Under the pieces are notes generated by a model. The model was given only the letters and a program-made list of their open reading frames with translations, searched no databases and was not told the origin of the DNA. From Chamaea fasciata (lineage: Eukaryota > Chordata > Aves > Passeriformes > Sylviidae), in assembly GCA_029207755.1 (NCBI GenBank), contig JARCOQ010000006.1, forward strand, positions 15,970,890 through 16,034,889: 64,000 bases of DNA, written 5' to 3'. The translations under genes were made by a program, and so were the position numbers. Positions 23,533 through 35,825 of this stretch are shown here, piece by piece; position 1 is the first letter of the stretch; the number at the start of each line of letters is the position of its first letter.

Positions 23533-26500
23533 TTTCTGAATATCTGTTCTAACTTAGACTCTGAAGATCAATGTATTTGTGTTATATACTGAAATATAGG
23601 AATCAAACCCATAATTAATATGTTTCTGATCCATATCTCTCATTACTCTCAGCCAATCATCTGCATATGTATTGGTTGGAGCAATCTTTGTATAATACCC
23701 TTTATCAGTGATAATCACAGCTCTAGTGGACTTAATTTTACTTAAACCATTTTGCATAGTAAAACTTAACTTATACAAACAAATAATAAAAATAAAATTG
23801 ATGCATCACCGTAATATCTGGGAAAACAGAGTTTTGATTCAGAGCTCTACTGGCAGAAAAATTGAGACAGAGTTTACAGACAAACATTGAAAAATGAGTT
23901 TCTGAAAATACATGGTTGTGATTATGGTCTATGGTATTTGAGAAAATGAAATTTATATGAAGAAATTAAAAATTTCTCAGTTGGGTAAGTAACACAACTC
24001 AGCATTTTCAGGCTTTGTGATGTCAATTCTTACCACTGTCCTCCAGTTAAAAAGCATATATTCATTGGGGACATGATGGTGGAAAGGAATGAATACACAG
24101 TTTTGTTAATCTTGTAGAATATTTTGAACATCTTCTGAAGATTTCAAGTGTTAAAGATATTCTCTTTTCAGCATCTCTATTCTCTTCAGTTCTTTATTGA
24201 AAGAATGAATGCTAGAAGGTGCTGTACATTCTTCACCTGAATGTCTCATTGTGTTTTAGCTGTGTTCTTTCTCTGTTTTATTATCTTGAAGACCGCATGG
24301 TTATTTTCCAGTTAGGTAGATCCAGATTCATAGAGGCCAATTATATTTAATGCTTGATGCTAAAACCATAAGTCCACTTAGAGGTTAAAAAACAGAAAAA
24401 CAAACCATATGAAAAAAGTGCACCTTAGAATCTACTTGTTTAGCCATCCTTCATAACTATGGAGTAAAACACTGAGTTACACTGACTTGATAAAAACTGC
24501 CTGTGCTTTTTTTCCCTCTAGGGAATACCTTTTACCTTCCTTATTATTATGGAATTATACATGGCATCAATAACGTGAAAACTCTGAATTATTTGTGTCC
24601 TGCCGAAGAATGAAGTGACTGTTCATGTTTATTTTGCCTTTTTTCCTCCCTCTTTCTTTCTTTCTTTCCTATAAATTTCCTCTAATTGAGCAGACAGAGT
24701 AAAGGAAGATTTCCAATTTAAATCTTCAGTGGAAGAAAAGTGAAGAGCTTGCTAGAAAGTTCAACTAGTAATGCCATGGCCGTGAAAAAAATTACTTGTA
24801 GAAAGATTGTTCCTAAATTTTAAATTTCTTTTGTCTTGTAACTTGTACTGCTTTAGGTCCTAGGTCATTTGGTCCTTAGTCGCTTGGGTTTTTACACTGT
24901 TGCTTTTCAAAACAGAGTATCAAAACTAAATATGTTGACATTTCAAATATTCTTTCTTCTGGACCTGTCTGTGATTGATGTTTTTAAGCTTTGATTTTTA
25001 TTTAGCTACCACATTTCTTTCAGAGGTTTAAAACTGATTTTAAACAAGTATTTTACAATTACAGCATAGAGGTTTTTAGTTGGAGAATGCTCTATTTGAT
25101 TATTGTACTTTACAGTGATGGCTTGGAGCATTTGCGATGAAAAAATTTTGCACACTTGAGACTGTATAAACAACAAAAGGAGATTAGTCCTTCGAATAAC
25201 AGCATTAAAATTATTTTAGAAGGGTTATGAGTATTATCCAGCTAAAATCCATCTTAGTACTACCTTCCATGCTTTTTTTAGCTGTTACCTCAGCCTACAC
25301 AGTAGATAAAATTTTGTTAGTACATGGATGAGCCTATTAAAAAAGCTATACTGTGTTGAGTCATCTAATATAAAATATATGTACATAAAACTATTTGAAA
25401 GATTGAAAATTCTGTTATGAAAAAAATAATGATAAGAAAACAGACTGATATTTTATTACTGAAATAAAATTGGCCAGAAGGATTCCAACAATTAAAACAT
25501 TCATTTGTGAAGTACTTGTGTAAAGCTGATCAAAAGAATGGATTCATGATCCCTTTTAATTAGTGGTTTCTTATTGCAAGTTATAGAGGCTTTTGTTCCA
25601 GTAATTTTAAATTCATATTTCTCTCATTGCTCTTGCAGATTTGTTTAAAAAGACTATATAATAGGGACTTTGAATTTCTGCATTATTCAGATGCTTCTGA
25701 CAACTTTGTCTAAGAAAAGGGTAGCTCATTATATGAGTACAAAATCTGCCTCCACCAGACTATTTTCAAAGAAAAGGAAATCCTGAATGACTCCCTGAAA
25801 CTGTCTTGGAGGAGTGGGCCACTGTCCATGAAATGAACGTTCCAAGCCCAAACATCTGGCAGGACTGTGGTTGGATTACTCTCTTGCTTTAGGGAAAGGA
25901 ATTAATAGTAAATTACAAGAACACACATTAAGATAAAACCATCTTAGTAACCAGTGTCACTGAAAGTAATTGTCTCACTTGTAAACCATTCTTTACTGGC
26001 TTAGAGTTATGAACTCATATTTTCCTGGTAAACGAATTGAATTAGTAGAGCTAGATGGGTCAAAACTAGTGCAAAATGTAAAAAAGGAGGCTGCAGTAGC
26101 CCCCTGGGTCCAGCCTGTGAGTTATGACAATGGAAACATATTTTGAGGTCTTTATATAACCTGTGGTCCTTCATTTTCAAAATACTGTTATTTTGCAAAG
26201 CACATTTTACCTGAGAATGCAAAAAGCAAAAAGTTTGCCCACAATGTACATCCAGATCACTTTAGCAGTTCTACTGACTCAGTTGGACTGGACATGCACA
26301 AGTTCAAGTTTACATGGAAATGCAATGGCAAAACTTAAACCTATGGTTGGTCTCCTATTTTTTGGCATCCTGTTCTTTCCTTCAGTTATGCTTTCTTATC
26401 TCCCCCAAAAAGTAGGCTTATCAAACAAAATTGTTCTGATTCATTTCATGGAACTTCCCTTTTAATTTACTCTGACATAGGCAATGCACACACAAAGACA

Positions 26501-27484
26501 TTAAAGTAAGTAGTCTGTGCCAATGGAAGGAAATCTGCCTTCAGCATGTAACATCACTAAATGGTGATGCTTATGAAGAAAAGAAAAAAAACCCATATTT
26601 TTGAAAACCTACAGGTGTTTTAAGTCTGCCTTTAAAATGCTCTTCCTTGAGCCTGTGCATGTTTGAAAGCTGACTGCTATGTATAAGAATTATTCCAGTG
26701 CTTTCGTGTCTCAATATTTTAGTGGTTTAACGCTATCAATTGACATGATATGATAGATTGTTAGATTCTATTAAGTACTTAATATATACTTCCAAATTGC
26801 CTCTGTACTGCTGTAATGACTCCTCCCACTGAAAAACATGAAAGGGAATTAAGTGACTGTAATGATATTGAAGCAAAAGCTAGAGTATGAGTTTCTGTAG
26901 AGCAAAAACACAAAAAGAAAAAAGAAAACCCCAGAAGTTTTGGAACTGAAACTGAAGTGCTACAATATTTGTTATAGGTGGACTATTTTTTGGTTTGTAT
27001 AGTAGAAACTGCAGAACTGACAATACATAGCAAATGTTCATCCTTCAGTCATCCTGGCCCCAATTTTGTAGGTTAAGTGGATATATTAATTTATTTGTTT
27101 TAATTTTGTTTTCTATTTTTTCGAGGAAAGATGTTTTACAAGCAAACGTGTCTTCACTGAAGTCCAATTCATATAATCCTACTAACGTTTAAGTAAACTA
27201 ATCCCCAGTAGTTGTAAATATGTCCAAGTTAGCAGAGACAATGTAAAGGAGAAAATGTTATGGTTTTATAGAATCCATATTTCTGTATTTGCACACGAAG
27301 CACTTTTTTGCACTTTTAAGCTTAAAGCAAAAGGTCCCCTTCTTCCTGTCCAGTCTGGTAAGAAAAGGACAAAAAGGCAGAGAATATGGGTTGAGATGAC
27401 AATTTACTGTAAAAAACAGCACTAAGGAAAACATCCAGTGACAACAATCTTAATAGCAACAGTGTATAAAAGAGGGTGATTACA
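23533..27484. other. Unique AT-rich DNA, no gene recognised
   Basis: Frames up to 100 codons (26163-26465) show no motif, signal peptide pattern or codon preference that would support a gene. A CTTT microsatellite lies at 24651-24669. Nothing else stood out. Confidence 0.55.
24651..24669. repeat. (CTTT)n microsatellite
   Basis: A short tetranucleotide run, TCTTTCTTTCTTTCTTTCC, in a longer pyrimidine-rich stretch from about 24639. Confidence 0.85.
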
Positions 27485-27488
27485 TGCC

Positions 27489-27541
27489 AAAAAAAAAAAA
27501 TAAAGAAAGAAAGAAAAGAAGGAAAAAAAAAAAAAAAGAAA
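27489..27541. repeat. Purine-only tract (A and AAAG repeats)
   Basis: A-run, then AAAG/GAAA units, then another A-run of about 15, directly before the CR1 fragment. On the minus strand it makes a poly-phenylalanine stretch in two frames of 86-98 codons, which are artefacts. Confidence 0.85.
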
Positions 27542-27548
27542 ACTTGAA

Positions 27549-28165
27549 TGCGAGTCAGCAGTGCCCTGGCAGCCAGGAGGGCTGGCCCTGTCCTGGGGTG
27601 CATCAGGCACAGCATCACCAGCCAGGCAAGGGAGGGGATTGCCCTGCTCTGCCCTGAGCCTCACCTTGAGTGGTGGGTTCAATTTTGGGCATCACGAAGG
27701 AAAAAAAGCTACTTGAGAGTATCCAAAAAGGACAAGCAAGGAGGGCAAGTCTCCCGAGGAGCAGCTGAGGTCACTTGGTTTATTCAGCCTGGAGAAAAGA
27801 AGGCTGGGGGTGCCTTCATCATGGCTTACAGCTTTCTCAAGAGGTCAGTGCAGGGGCAGGCGCTGATCTCCTCTTTCTGGTAACCGGTGATAGGACATGA
27901 GAAAAGAGGATGAAGTTGCATCAGGGAAGGTTCAGGCTGGTCATTAGGAAAGAGCTCTTCACTGAGAAGATGGTCAATCCTTGGAATGAGATCCTCAGAA
28001 AAGTGGACTTGGCACCAGTGTGAGTTCAGGGAATGTCAGGTGGTTCAGGATGGCACTCATAGTCATTGGCTTTATTTAGTTTTAGGTGTTCCTGTGAGAA
28101 ACAGAGATGTGAACTCAGTGATCTTCACTGATCCCTTCCAACTTGAGATATCCAATGATTTTTAT
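27549..28165 (+). mobile_element. CR1 LINE 3' fragment, longest copy, plus strand
   Basis: About 615 bases in CR1 order: the block around GTGCCCTGGCAGCCAGGAGG, the block GTCCTGGGGTGCATCAGGC, the block TTCAATTTTGGGCATCACG, the block TTATTCAGCCTGGAGAAAAG, then CTCTTCACTGAGAAGATGG and a tail near CCCTTCCAACTTGAGATATC. The first ~170 bases correspond to the C-terminal part of the reverse-transcriptase ORF. Stops and small indels break the frame, so it is dead. A 111-codon frame at 27548-27883 is the remnant of that ORF plus 3' sequence. The end keeps an ATGATTTT-like tail. Confidence 0.9.
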
Positions 28166-31100
28166 TATAAGTACTTTGAAAAATATTGTAGTAAGATTTT
28201 GTCTCCCTTTCCCTTGGTTAAGACACTGTTGTATTAGATATATCTGACACTACTGAACTTTCAGGCAAATGAATTGTGTAGTAGAAAAGCATGGTAATTA
28301 TACATATTATAACTCTACTTATAAATGGAGCTCAAGGCAGCAGTTCTGTTACAACTTGTCTAACCCAGTCATTATGAGTTTAAAGGTTCTCAAGGACCGG
28401 ACAGTATTTAAAACTAGACAAAAGAAATTAGTGAAAAATAACTTTTATTATTTTTTCAAGTTAAATCAGATTCCTTAAAAGTATAGTTCAGTGAAGTAAT
28501 CATATCTGAGCTGCTAGGAACTTCCATGATCACTCAACTTGCATGGTTTTGTCTCTGAAAAAAAAATACATGTATGGTTTAAGTGGGTGTATTTTGATCA
28601 TGTTGGTAAAAATTTCATTCTTTGAAAATTTGGTACTCTGCAGAAAAATGAATCATAATAGGAAAGCCCCAGGATTTTCATTATTCTTTGTGTTTTGTTG
28701 TCTTCTGCTTACAAGAATACTGAAACCAAAGGTTTGAGTTGATACTACTGTGAAGTGCATAAAGTTAGAGGGATCCTAATCTGGCATATTATAAGAAGAG
28801 AATCAGCCAACACCATGACCATATTAGAAATTTGCTCATATAAGTCATAATTTCTTTATAACCCTTCTTTTGAATGGATAATTAGTCACATTTTTTCTGA
28901 CCTTGTATCCTTGCCACTTCTCCAAAATCCATTATCCATAAAATAGCTTTCTCTATGGATGTGTGCCATAAATAACTAAATCCATGCACATGGGGGTACC
29001 TTCAAAAGACACAAAAGAGAATAAAGCACCTTTCTTTTGGTTAAATCATTATTTCTTATTTCTTTTTTGATCTCATTCAGGAGCATCCAACAGGGATCAG
29101 GAAACCATACAAACAAATAACAGAATGATAACACCTTTACTATAAACTCAGATCTGAATTGGATATTGTTACTATCATGTAGAAAAAAGCTGAATCTCTC
29201 TTATACCTAGTACGCCTGCAATTGCTAACCTGCCTGTTTCTTGGATTGTCAGAAACACATGAATGTGTCAGTCACTGATTGAGAAGACAGTTCTGCAGAC
29301 AGATGGGGAAGGAACTGTTCAAGGCTTGGTTTTGTTTCTTTTATATATTTTACTGTGGAGCAAAAGACCACATGTAAACAGAAACCCTTTTGGAGTACAA
29401 CACAGAGGAAGATGTATCAGTTGGTCATAGGTCTTTCTATTACAATAAAATGTAAAAAATATCTCATTTTCCATTTCCTAGTGAAAATGTCGAAGCCTAA
29501 CAGATACAAGATGTTTTCTAGTTCCTGCAAAATCAAGAAATTTCCTATGGAAGTCCCCAATGACATGAGACAGATGATCTTTTTGCCTGGGTTCATGTCA
29601 TGAATAAATACCATTTCACTTAACAGATTAATTAGAAGAAATTGGTGGCTGAGACAGATCAGAATATACAGAAATGTGATTACTTACTTTTTCACACTAT
29701 TTTTTTTTTTTACTTTCTTCCTGTCTGACTTCATTTGTGGCAATAGCAATTTTCCTGTTTTGTAAGATGATCTCAAGTGACACTTTCATGTCTGATGGCA
29801 CAGAGTTATTGAATTCCCTGAGTACAGTAAGCCTAGCAAGAAAAAAACCATACTTGTATTACTCAACTGCCTACCTGAAACACAGGATTTTATTATATCA
29901 TTTTAATAAAAGTGAACAGTTTTTTAAAAAATAGACTGTGTTTACAGATTTCAGGAAATATGAAAATAAAAAGAAATAAAAAAGTGACCGAATTTTGAGT
30001 AGACACATTTATATAAGTATATAATACACCTATATTTAAATGAGTATAAGTATTTGCAGAGTAAATGATGTCTTTGAGAGGCACTGCTGGAAAATCATAA
30101 AAGTTATTAGAAACAAATTATATCCGAACTTTCAAATTCCAAATAAGAAACTTTAGAAGAAAGGGGTAGTGAAGAAACGGTTGCTGCATTGTTTTTCAGA
30201 AGCAAATTAACATATATATTTTCAGTCATCGGAGTGGTTTGTAGAAGTTGCTTCTGCTGATACAAGTACAGTTACAATTTGCTACTACAGAAAACCTTGA
30301 TCTGCGTGGTCTGATCAGCTTACTCCACAGTCTGAAACTTAATGATATTCTTTTCATGTGTATACATCTACTGGCAAAATGACCTCCTCAAAATGCCAGT
30401 TTTGACCTACTGGCAAAATATCCTCACACCTGCCTGGGCAACATGAATTTCTTTCTACCTTTTCTCCTGGTAAACAGGAATGTGGACATAAAATGTGAAC
30501 AATATTTCTGTATTACTGATTTCATCTGTGCTTTGCTTCTCAAATCCAATTGGCATGACAGTTAAAATTAGCAGGACAAGGGCAACTGTCAAGGATGAAG
30601 CTGGCTGTAAGCAGAGGGGCTTCTGTGGCTTTGTTTGCCTGTCATTTCAGCTGCTATGTCAGCTTAAATACCATCAGTTAAAAAACACAGAGCATAGCTT
30701 AAAGAGTAATGGGGTGGGGGACACTTTTGAGCAATGATCAAACAAGAATAAAATCCAGAGAGACCACACTCTAGGGACACAGTGGCACAAGAGTCTCACA
30801 AAATGTCAGTGCAGTTTGATTAAACAAATGCTGCTTTCAAGGCAAAGCTGATGACCCTACAGTTTATTGTAAAAGTTCACGTGCACTTGTGTTATCATTC
30901 TGTAATACTATGGTTAAGTGAAAAATATTACAGTGTTGTGATAAAATGGAATGTTGCATGAAGCTTAAACATTTTCTGTACCTAGTATTCCAGTATTTCA
31001 GATTTTGCTTAATTTGCATTCTGTTGACATGATTTAAAAGCCTTACAAAATGGCTCTTTGCCCAGACACAGCTTGAAAGTCCAAACTCTCCCACAATAGC

Positions 31101-33322
31101 AGGTGAAATTCATTTTGCCACATGTACAGTTCCATTCATAAATCTTTGTTCAGTGTAGTTCAATTTTTTCCACTAATAATTGTCTTTGCCTGTAAAGTTA
31201 TGATACTGATTTACCAAAGCCTTTTTTTCTACAATTCTAACTCACTTTTTTCTCTCTCTGTGATCTATTTTAATATTTAGACATTCCTAAAACCATTCTT
31301 TTTTCCAGAGATAAATTATTCTTTTCTGTGAATGTAAGAAATAAAACATGGTAAAAAATAATTGTTAAAGAAACTGGAGTAAAAATAGTGTAAACCTTTT
31401 TTCTGGATATAGAGAAACTTCGTGGGTACTGTCGCACATTATAGATCCCAAGTTCACACTTCTTAATCAAGTGACCTGTAAGTCATTGATTAAGGATTGC
31501 AGAAATTGGCTGAAGTCCCTTGATTTCAACTATGACAAGAGAACAAAGGTCCATTTGTGTCTGAGGGAGAGACAAGGAGTGTAACCAAAAAAAGGGTAGG
31601 GTTGAGCTTTTCAAATAGGTGCAGAAGTCAAGACAGAAGTAAAGCGAGCTGTGTGCCAAAGAGAGGAAAGAATGGTTAATGATTAAGGGGTTAAATCTGA
31701 TAAAGCCCCAACTGAAGGGTATGAATTGTATTAGAACTGCTAAAAAGCAGCCATATATGGAAGACATAGAAAGACAGAGGCTATAAGCAGTAAGTAAAAA
31801 AAAAAAAACAACCCAGAACATCCCACCCCAGACACAGGTGACAATCAAAACAGAAACATGGTAAAATACAGAAAAAATCTCTTAAAGGCATCTTTCTCTT
31901 CTGCGAAAATGGCATAATGACAATGCAGGGGAGTAATCCTCCCTTTCTGGGCCAATGAATCACAGCAAAGCCTAAATAGGATGTGTAAAGACAGATCCTG
32001 CAGCCATTCTTTTGGGGGGAAATGAGGGAGGTGGGAGTGGGCTTGATTTCGTTATAATCTTTTCTCTTCCTAAATAATCAAAAAAAGTTACTGGAATGAA
32101 ACTCTTCAGTTGAATCTAAGTCCAAGAAGGGATTAAAAACCTGGGCTAGATAGGACATGGATTGCATAACCAAAGAGAGATCTGAATGCATCACAGCTGC
32201 AGAAGGAGAGCTGAGATAACAATTGATTTAGTGAATTGCCCATTTAACTCATCTGCATGCCCAGTGCAGCCTATCCCTGCTACAGGAGCGTGGCTAGCAA
32301 TGCTGTCCTCTGGTGTCTGGTACCACTTCCCTGGATGTCTCACATACCTTCTACATCCCTAGTTCTGAATTACTTGCTAAGCCTACTCTGTAGGGCTTGG
32401 ACTGGAGAGCTCAGATTTTCTGTTCCTGGAATTCAGATTGTGGCTATAAACCCTGTCAGGCTGAAGACATTTCAATGTAAATTACTGCATTCAAGAGGAA
32501 TGCATTAGCCACGGAATGATTATATGAAATGAAATTGCAACAATGACACAGCTGTGGTTTTGAACAAAAGCTCAAGTAATTGTGGTTGTTTTGTCCAGAC
32601 CTTAATGAAATTAGCGGGTTATAGAAGTGCTTTTCACATGCCTGGGCTCAAAAACATTGTGTTTGTCTTTTAAGGTAAGAAAGAAAAACAGAGATACATA
32701 TTTTCAGATCCTTAAGGAAATACTAGTGAAAACAGTGTTTTTATGAGAATTTCTCAGCTGTTTGGTGTTATAGGAATATTCTTCCTTTTTTAAAAAATAA
32801 GAGAAAATTAGAAGTGGGGAGGGGATGCAAAGCTTATTTCACTCAGGAACAATGGTGTATATTACTGGAGTATAATAATTCATTAATTGGTATTCATTGT
32901 ATTAGACGTTTTTAATCACTTTCCCTCATTCCCACAGTTCAAAAGAAAAAGTAGAACTATCTAATGTGCCTCCTGAAATTGTAGTTACAGTATCCTTTTC
33001 CCATGTGGTAGGTCAACAGGACTATATTGCCTTGTTTTGCGTGTCAGGGTCCCATTAACCTAATGTAATAGTTGGCACAGATTTCTGAGCAAGTTTTGTC
33101 TATGAAGTCAGGAGGAGAATCTGAGTGGAATATAATACTCTGCTAAAACAATAATACTCTCATAATCTAACCCTCATTAACTTGTCAAGTCTAGTGACAG
33201 TCTTTAATAGCATTCATTCTTTTTATGTTTTATTTTAAGTGATTTCTTTATAGCCATTTGAAAACCTAAAATAAGATTGTTACTCTATCTGCATTTAATA
33301 GGGAACCATTCTGTCCATTTTC
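28166..33322. other. Unique AT-rich DNA, no gene recognised
   Basis: Frames reach 121 codons (31483-31848, minus) but are AT-driven and carry a run of hydrophobic residues caused by T/A-rich sequence; no family was recognised. A T run at 29700-29711 and several A runs are present. No RNA gene, CR1 or LTR was seen. Confidence 0.55.
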
Positions 33323-33340
33323 TTTTTTTTTTTTTTTTTT
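33323..33340. repeat. T18 homopolymer
   Basis: Eighteen consecutive T. It could be the tail of a minus-strand retro-insertion, but no element was recognised on its right. Confidence 0.9.
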
Positions 33341-35530
33341 ATTCTTTGAAATTTGAAAGCACTTTGTTTATTTGTAAGGCAGATTGCCACAGATCTCTTT
33401 AAGAAATGGACAGAAGTACATACATTTTATTTATTTTTTATTTTCTATCTTGGGTAAGTGCTAAAATGCTACAAATGGTGTCACAAGAATACTGTTAGAA
33501 ATTTTGTTCATTGTCTTGTGTTTTTGTCACCAAAAGGGATATTGGGAACAGAGGGAAAGGATTGGATTTCCATGGCATGGCTTGTGCCACCTGACATTGT
33601 CAGTTAGCAAAACATACTAGAGAGGAGAAAAATATAGATGTGTTTGGGGGGAACTTTGTGGCTTTCTGTGTTTCTTGTCCCCTTCCATTTGCCACAATGT
33701 GCACTCCATGCCTTCTGGGCTGCTGTGGCTCATGCCAAGGCAGCCGTTGTCTCCTAGAGCAGGGCTGGATACAGCACAATGCCCTTCCCTGAGTTCAGCG
33801 GGTACTTGTGGCTCACCGTGACTTCAGTGTAGCTTGGGAAGATCAACACCTGACAAGAGTAAGCTCTGAATTCCTCATAGTACTCTCCCTTGTCAGGTTC
33901 CCTGAGGGCTCATATCCATAGCTTAACAAGAATTTAATTCACCCACTGGCTGATTCACCACACATCAGGTTTCTCCATGTTCATACCTTTAAAATCTGGA
34001 ATGAAGACTTGTCAACAATTCTAAAAAGGAAAAAAAGCTATTGAGAAAGGTTGAAACTTCACTTTTAAAGAAATTAGGAGCATCAAACATTCTATATCTA
34101 GCTTAGCTGCTGTTTCAGTTTTGAAAAGGGTGTGAAAATACCACAATTTTTTTTTCCTTAAACTTGATTCTTTTGTATATTTAGTTACATACCTCAAAAA
34201 ATAAATACCTCTTCAAACTGATATTGCATTAGTTTCTTTTTCATTAGGTTTCCATAACCACTTTCTACCCATTTGGGTCCCCCAAAACGTAGCAATGAAA
34301 AAGTAATATACAATTCCTAATGATTTTCTGAAATACTGCACAGGTGCAAGCTGCAGCTGTTATGAGTAAACTAGATTTTGCTAAACTAATTCAAATCCCA
34401 TTGGGGAAATAGAAGAACCACTGCATACCCATAAAAAGAAAAATGTTTTCATTGTAGGATAATGAAGTTTCCATGTACATTCGACCTAGTCAAAAGGTGC
34501 CTTACAAAGAAAATTAAAGTTATCTTATAAAAAACTGATGAAATATATAATCTCTTAGATTGTCACTTTGTTAAAAGTAAAATTGTATTAGTTATCTTCT
34601 TTAAAAAGCCTCACTAGCATTTTTAAAATTGAAAGAAATGGCTAAGATTATGTTTTAGATACTAAAATAGATCTGAAATTAAAACAGTAAAGCATTATCC
34701 AGACATATTTAAAATATGCAACTTTTCATATGAACAGGCGTATTACAGTGAAAATTTCATTTCACTGCACATTTCTAAATGTGTGTTTACATCTGCTCGT
34801 ATTCTATATGCACTAACTTGTGTTGCCAAGCTTTCCAATAAGGAACTTGTCTGAAAGATTTAGGTATTATTTTTATTTTAAAGCCCATATTGTGAACAAT
34901 GTTAAAGATTTCATGGAGGAAACATACATACCTTCCCCTGCAGATCAACTGGAGTGTGGTGGATGGAGTTCAGGAAGTGGGTTTCTCCTCTTTGCCTCTC
35001 AGCACCTTCTCAGGCTCGAGGTAGCGTTAAACCATGTAAAGTATGGAGGCCTCAGCTGAGGTGTGGACATGTGCAACTGTGAGAAGATGTTCTCTTTGTT
35101 GATTGGCATAATGGGATCCACTTAGAGTCTTAAAGTTCATTTGCAGAGAAGTGAAAAGCTTCTGTACTAACACATAAAATATAAATCTCAGAATAACACT
35201 GTATTTTTCACTAGAAAAGAAGTTATTTTGAGGCAAAACTTTCCTTCTCAAACTAAAATGTTAAGCCACTCTGAAAATCTGGAATTCCTGAAACACAGTT
35301 TAGCTCTGGGACCACTGCTAAAAATCTCTATCAGTGCTTGGGCACTGGTAACAGGATAAGCCCTCCATAAACATCTGCAGGGCTGCCTTGATTGACACCA
35401 GCCAAGGAACTGGGAGCTGCATTATAAATCCAGTTGTGCAAACTGTGAACCCGACGGCAGCAGGTTTCTGGTTTGTAGACTGGTGTGCTGGTGTCCCTGA
35501 GCCTTTCCATGGACATCTGTGTTTTGGGAG

Positions 35531-35558
35531 AGAACATCTCAGAAAGAACATCTCAGAA
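35531..35558. repeat. Perfect 14-bp tandem duplication
   Basis: AGAACATCTCAGAA occurs twice head to tail. It lies at the edge of a GC-richer stretch (about 35330-35530) in which frames of 61-77 codons overlap on both strands. Confidence 0.9.
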
Positions 35559-35798
35559 CCCTTTCATTGCTAGCCTTAGGGAGTGCCCATTCAAAGCAGA
35601 CCAAATTACTCTAATAGTTTATTAGATTACAGGTTATTAAAAGTTTATTTATATGTTCCATAGGGAACTTTTCAGCTTCCTATTTTGGATGTATTTTTGT
35701 TTAAAAAGTAGGAATCATCGCAGACTTTGGATCTGCTCTATGAAAAAAGCCTAAATTAATATTTTAGTTTCCTAGTGATCCTAACAAGAATGAATAAT

Positions 35799-35825
35799 TC
35801 CCCCCCCACCTTTTTTTCCCCCCCA
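35799..35825. repeat. C-rich/T-rich pyrimidine tract
   Basis: Two C runs separated by ACC and a T run. The complement is purine-only and G-rich. Confidence 0.85.

Noticed and set aside
27322..27883. Frames of 86-111 codons on both strands
   Set aside because: Composition artefacts of the purine tract (poly-F on the minus strand) and the remnant of the CR1 reverse-transcriptase end, broken by stops.
31483..31848. 121-codon minus-strand frame with hydrophobic runs
   Set aside because: Hydrophobic content comes from A-rich plus-strand sequence; no signal peptide, no domain and low-complexity codon use.
33323..33340. Tail of a minus-strand retrocopy
   Set aside because: No source gene or element recognised to the right of the T run; slippage is a simpler explanation.
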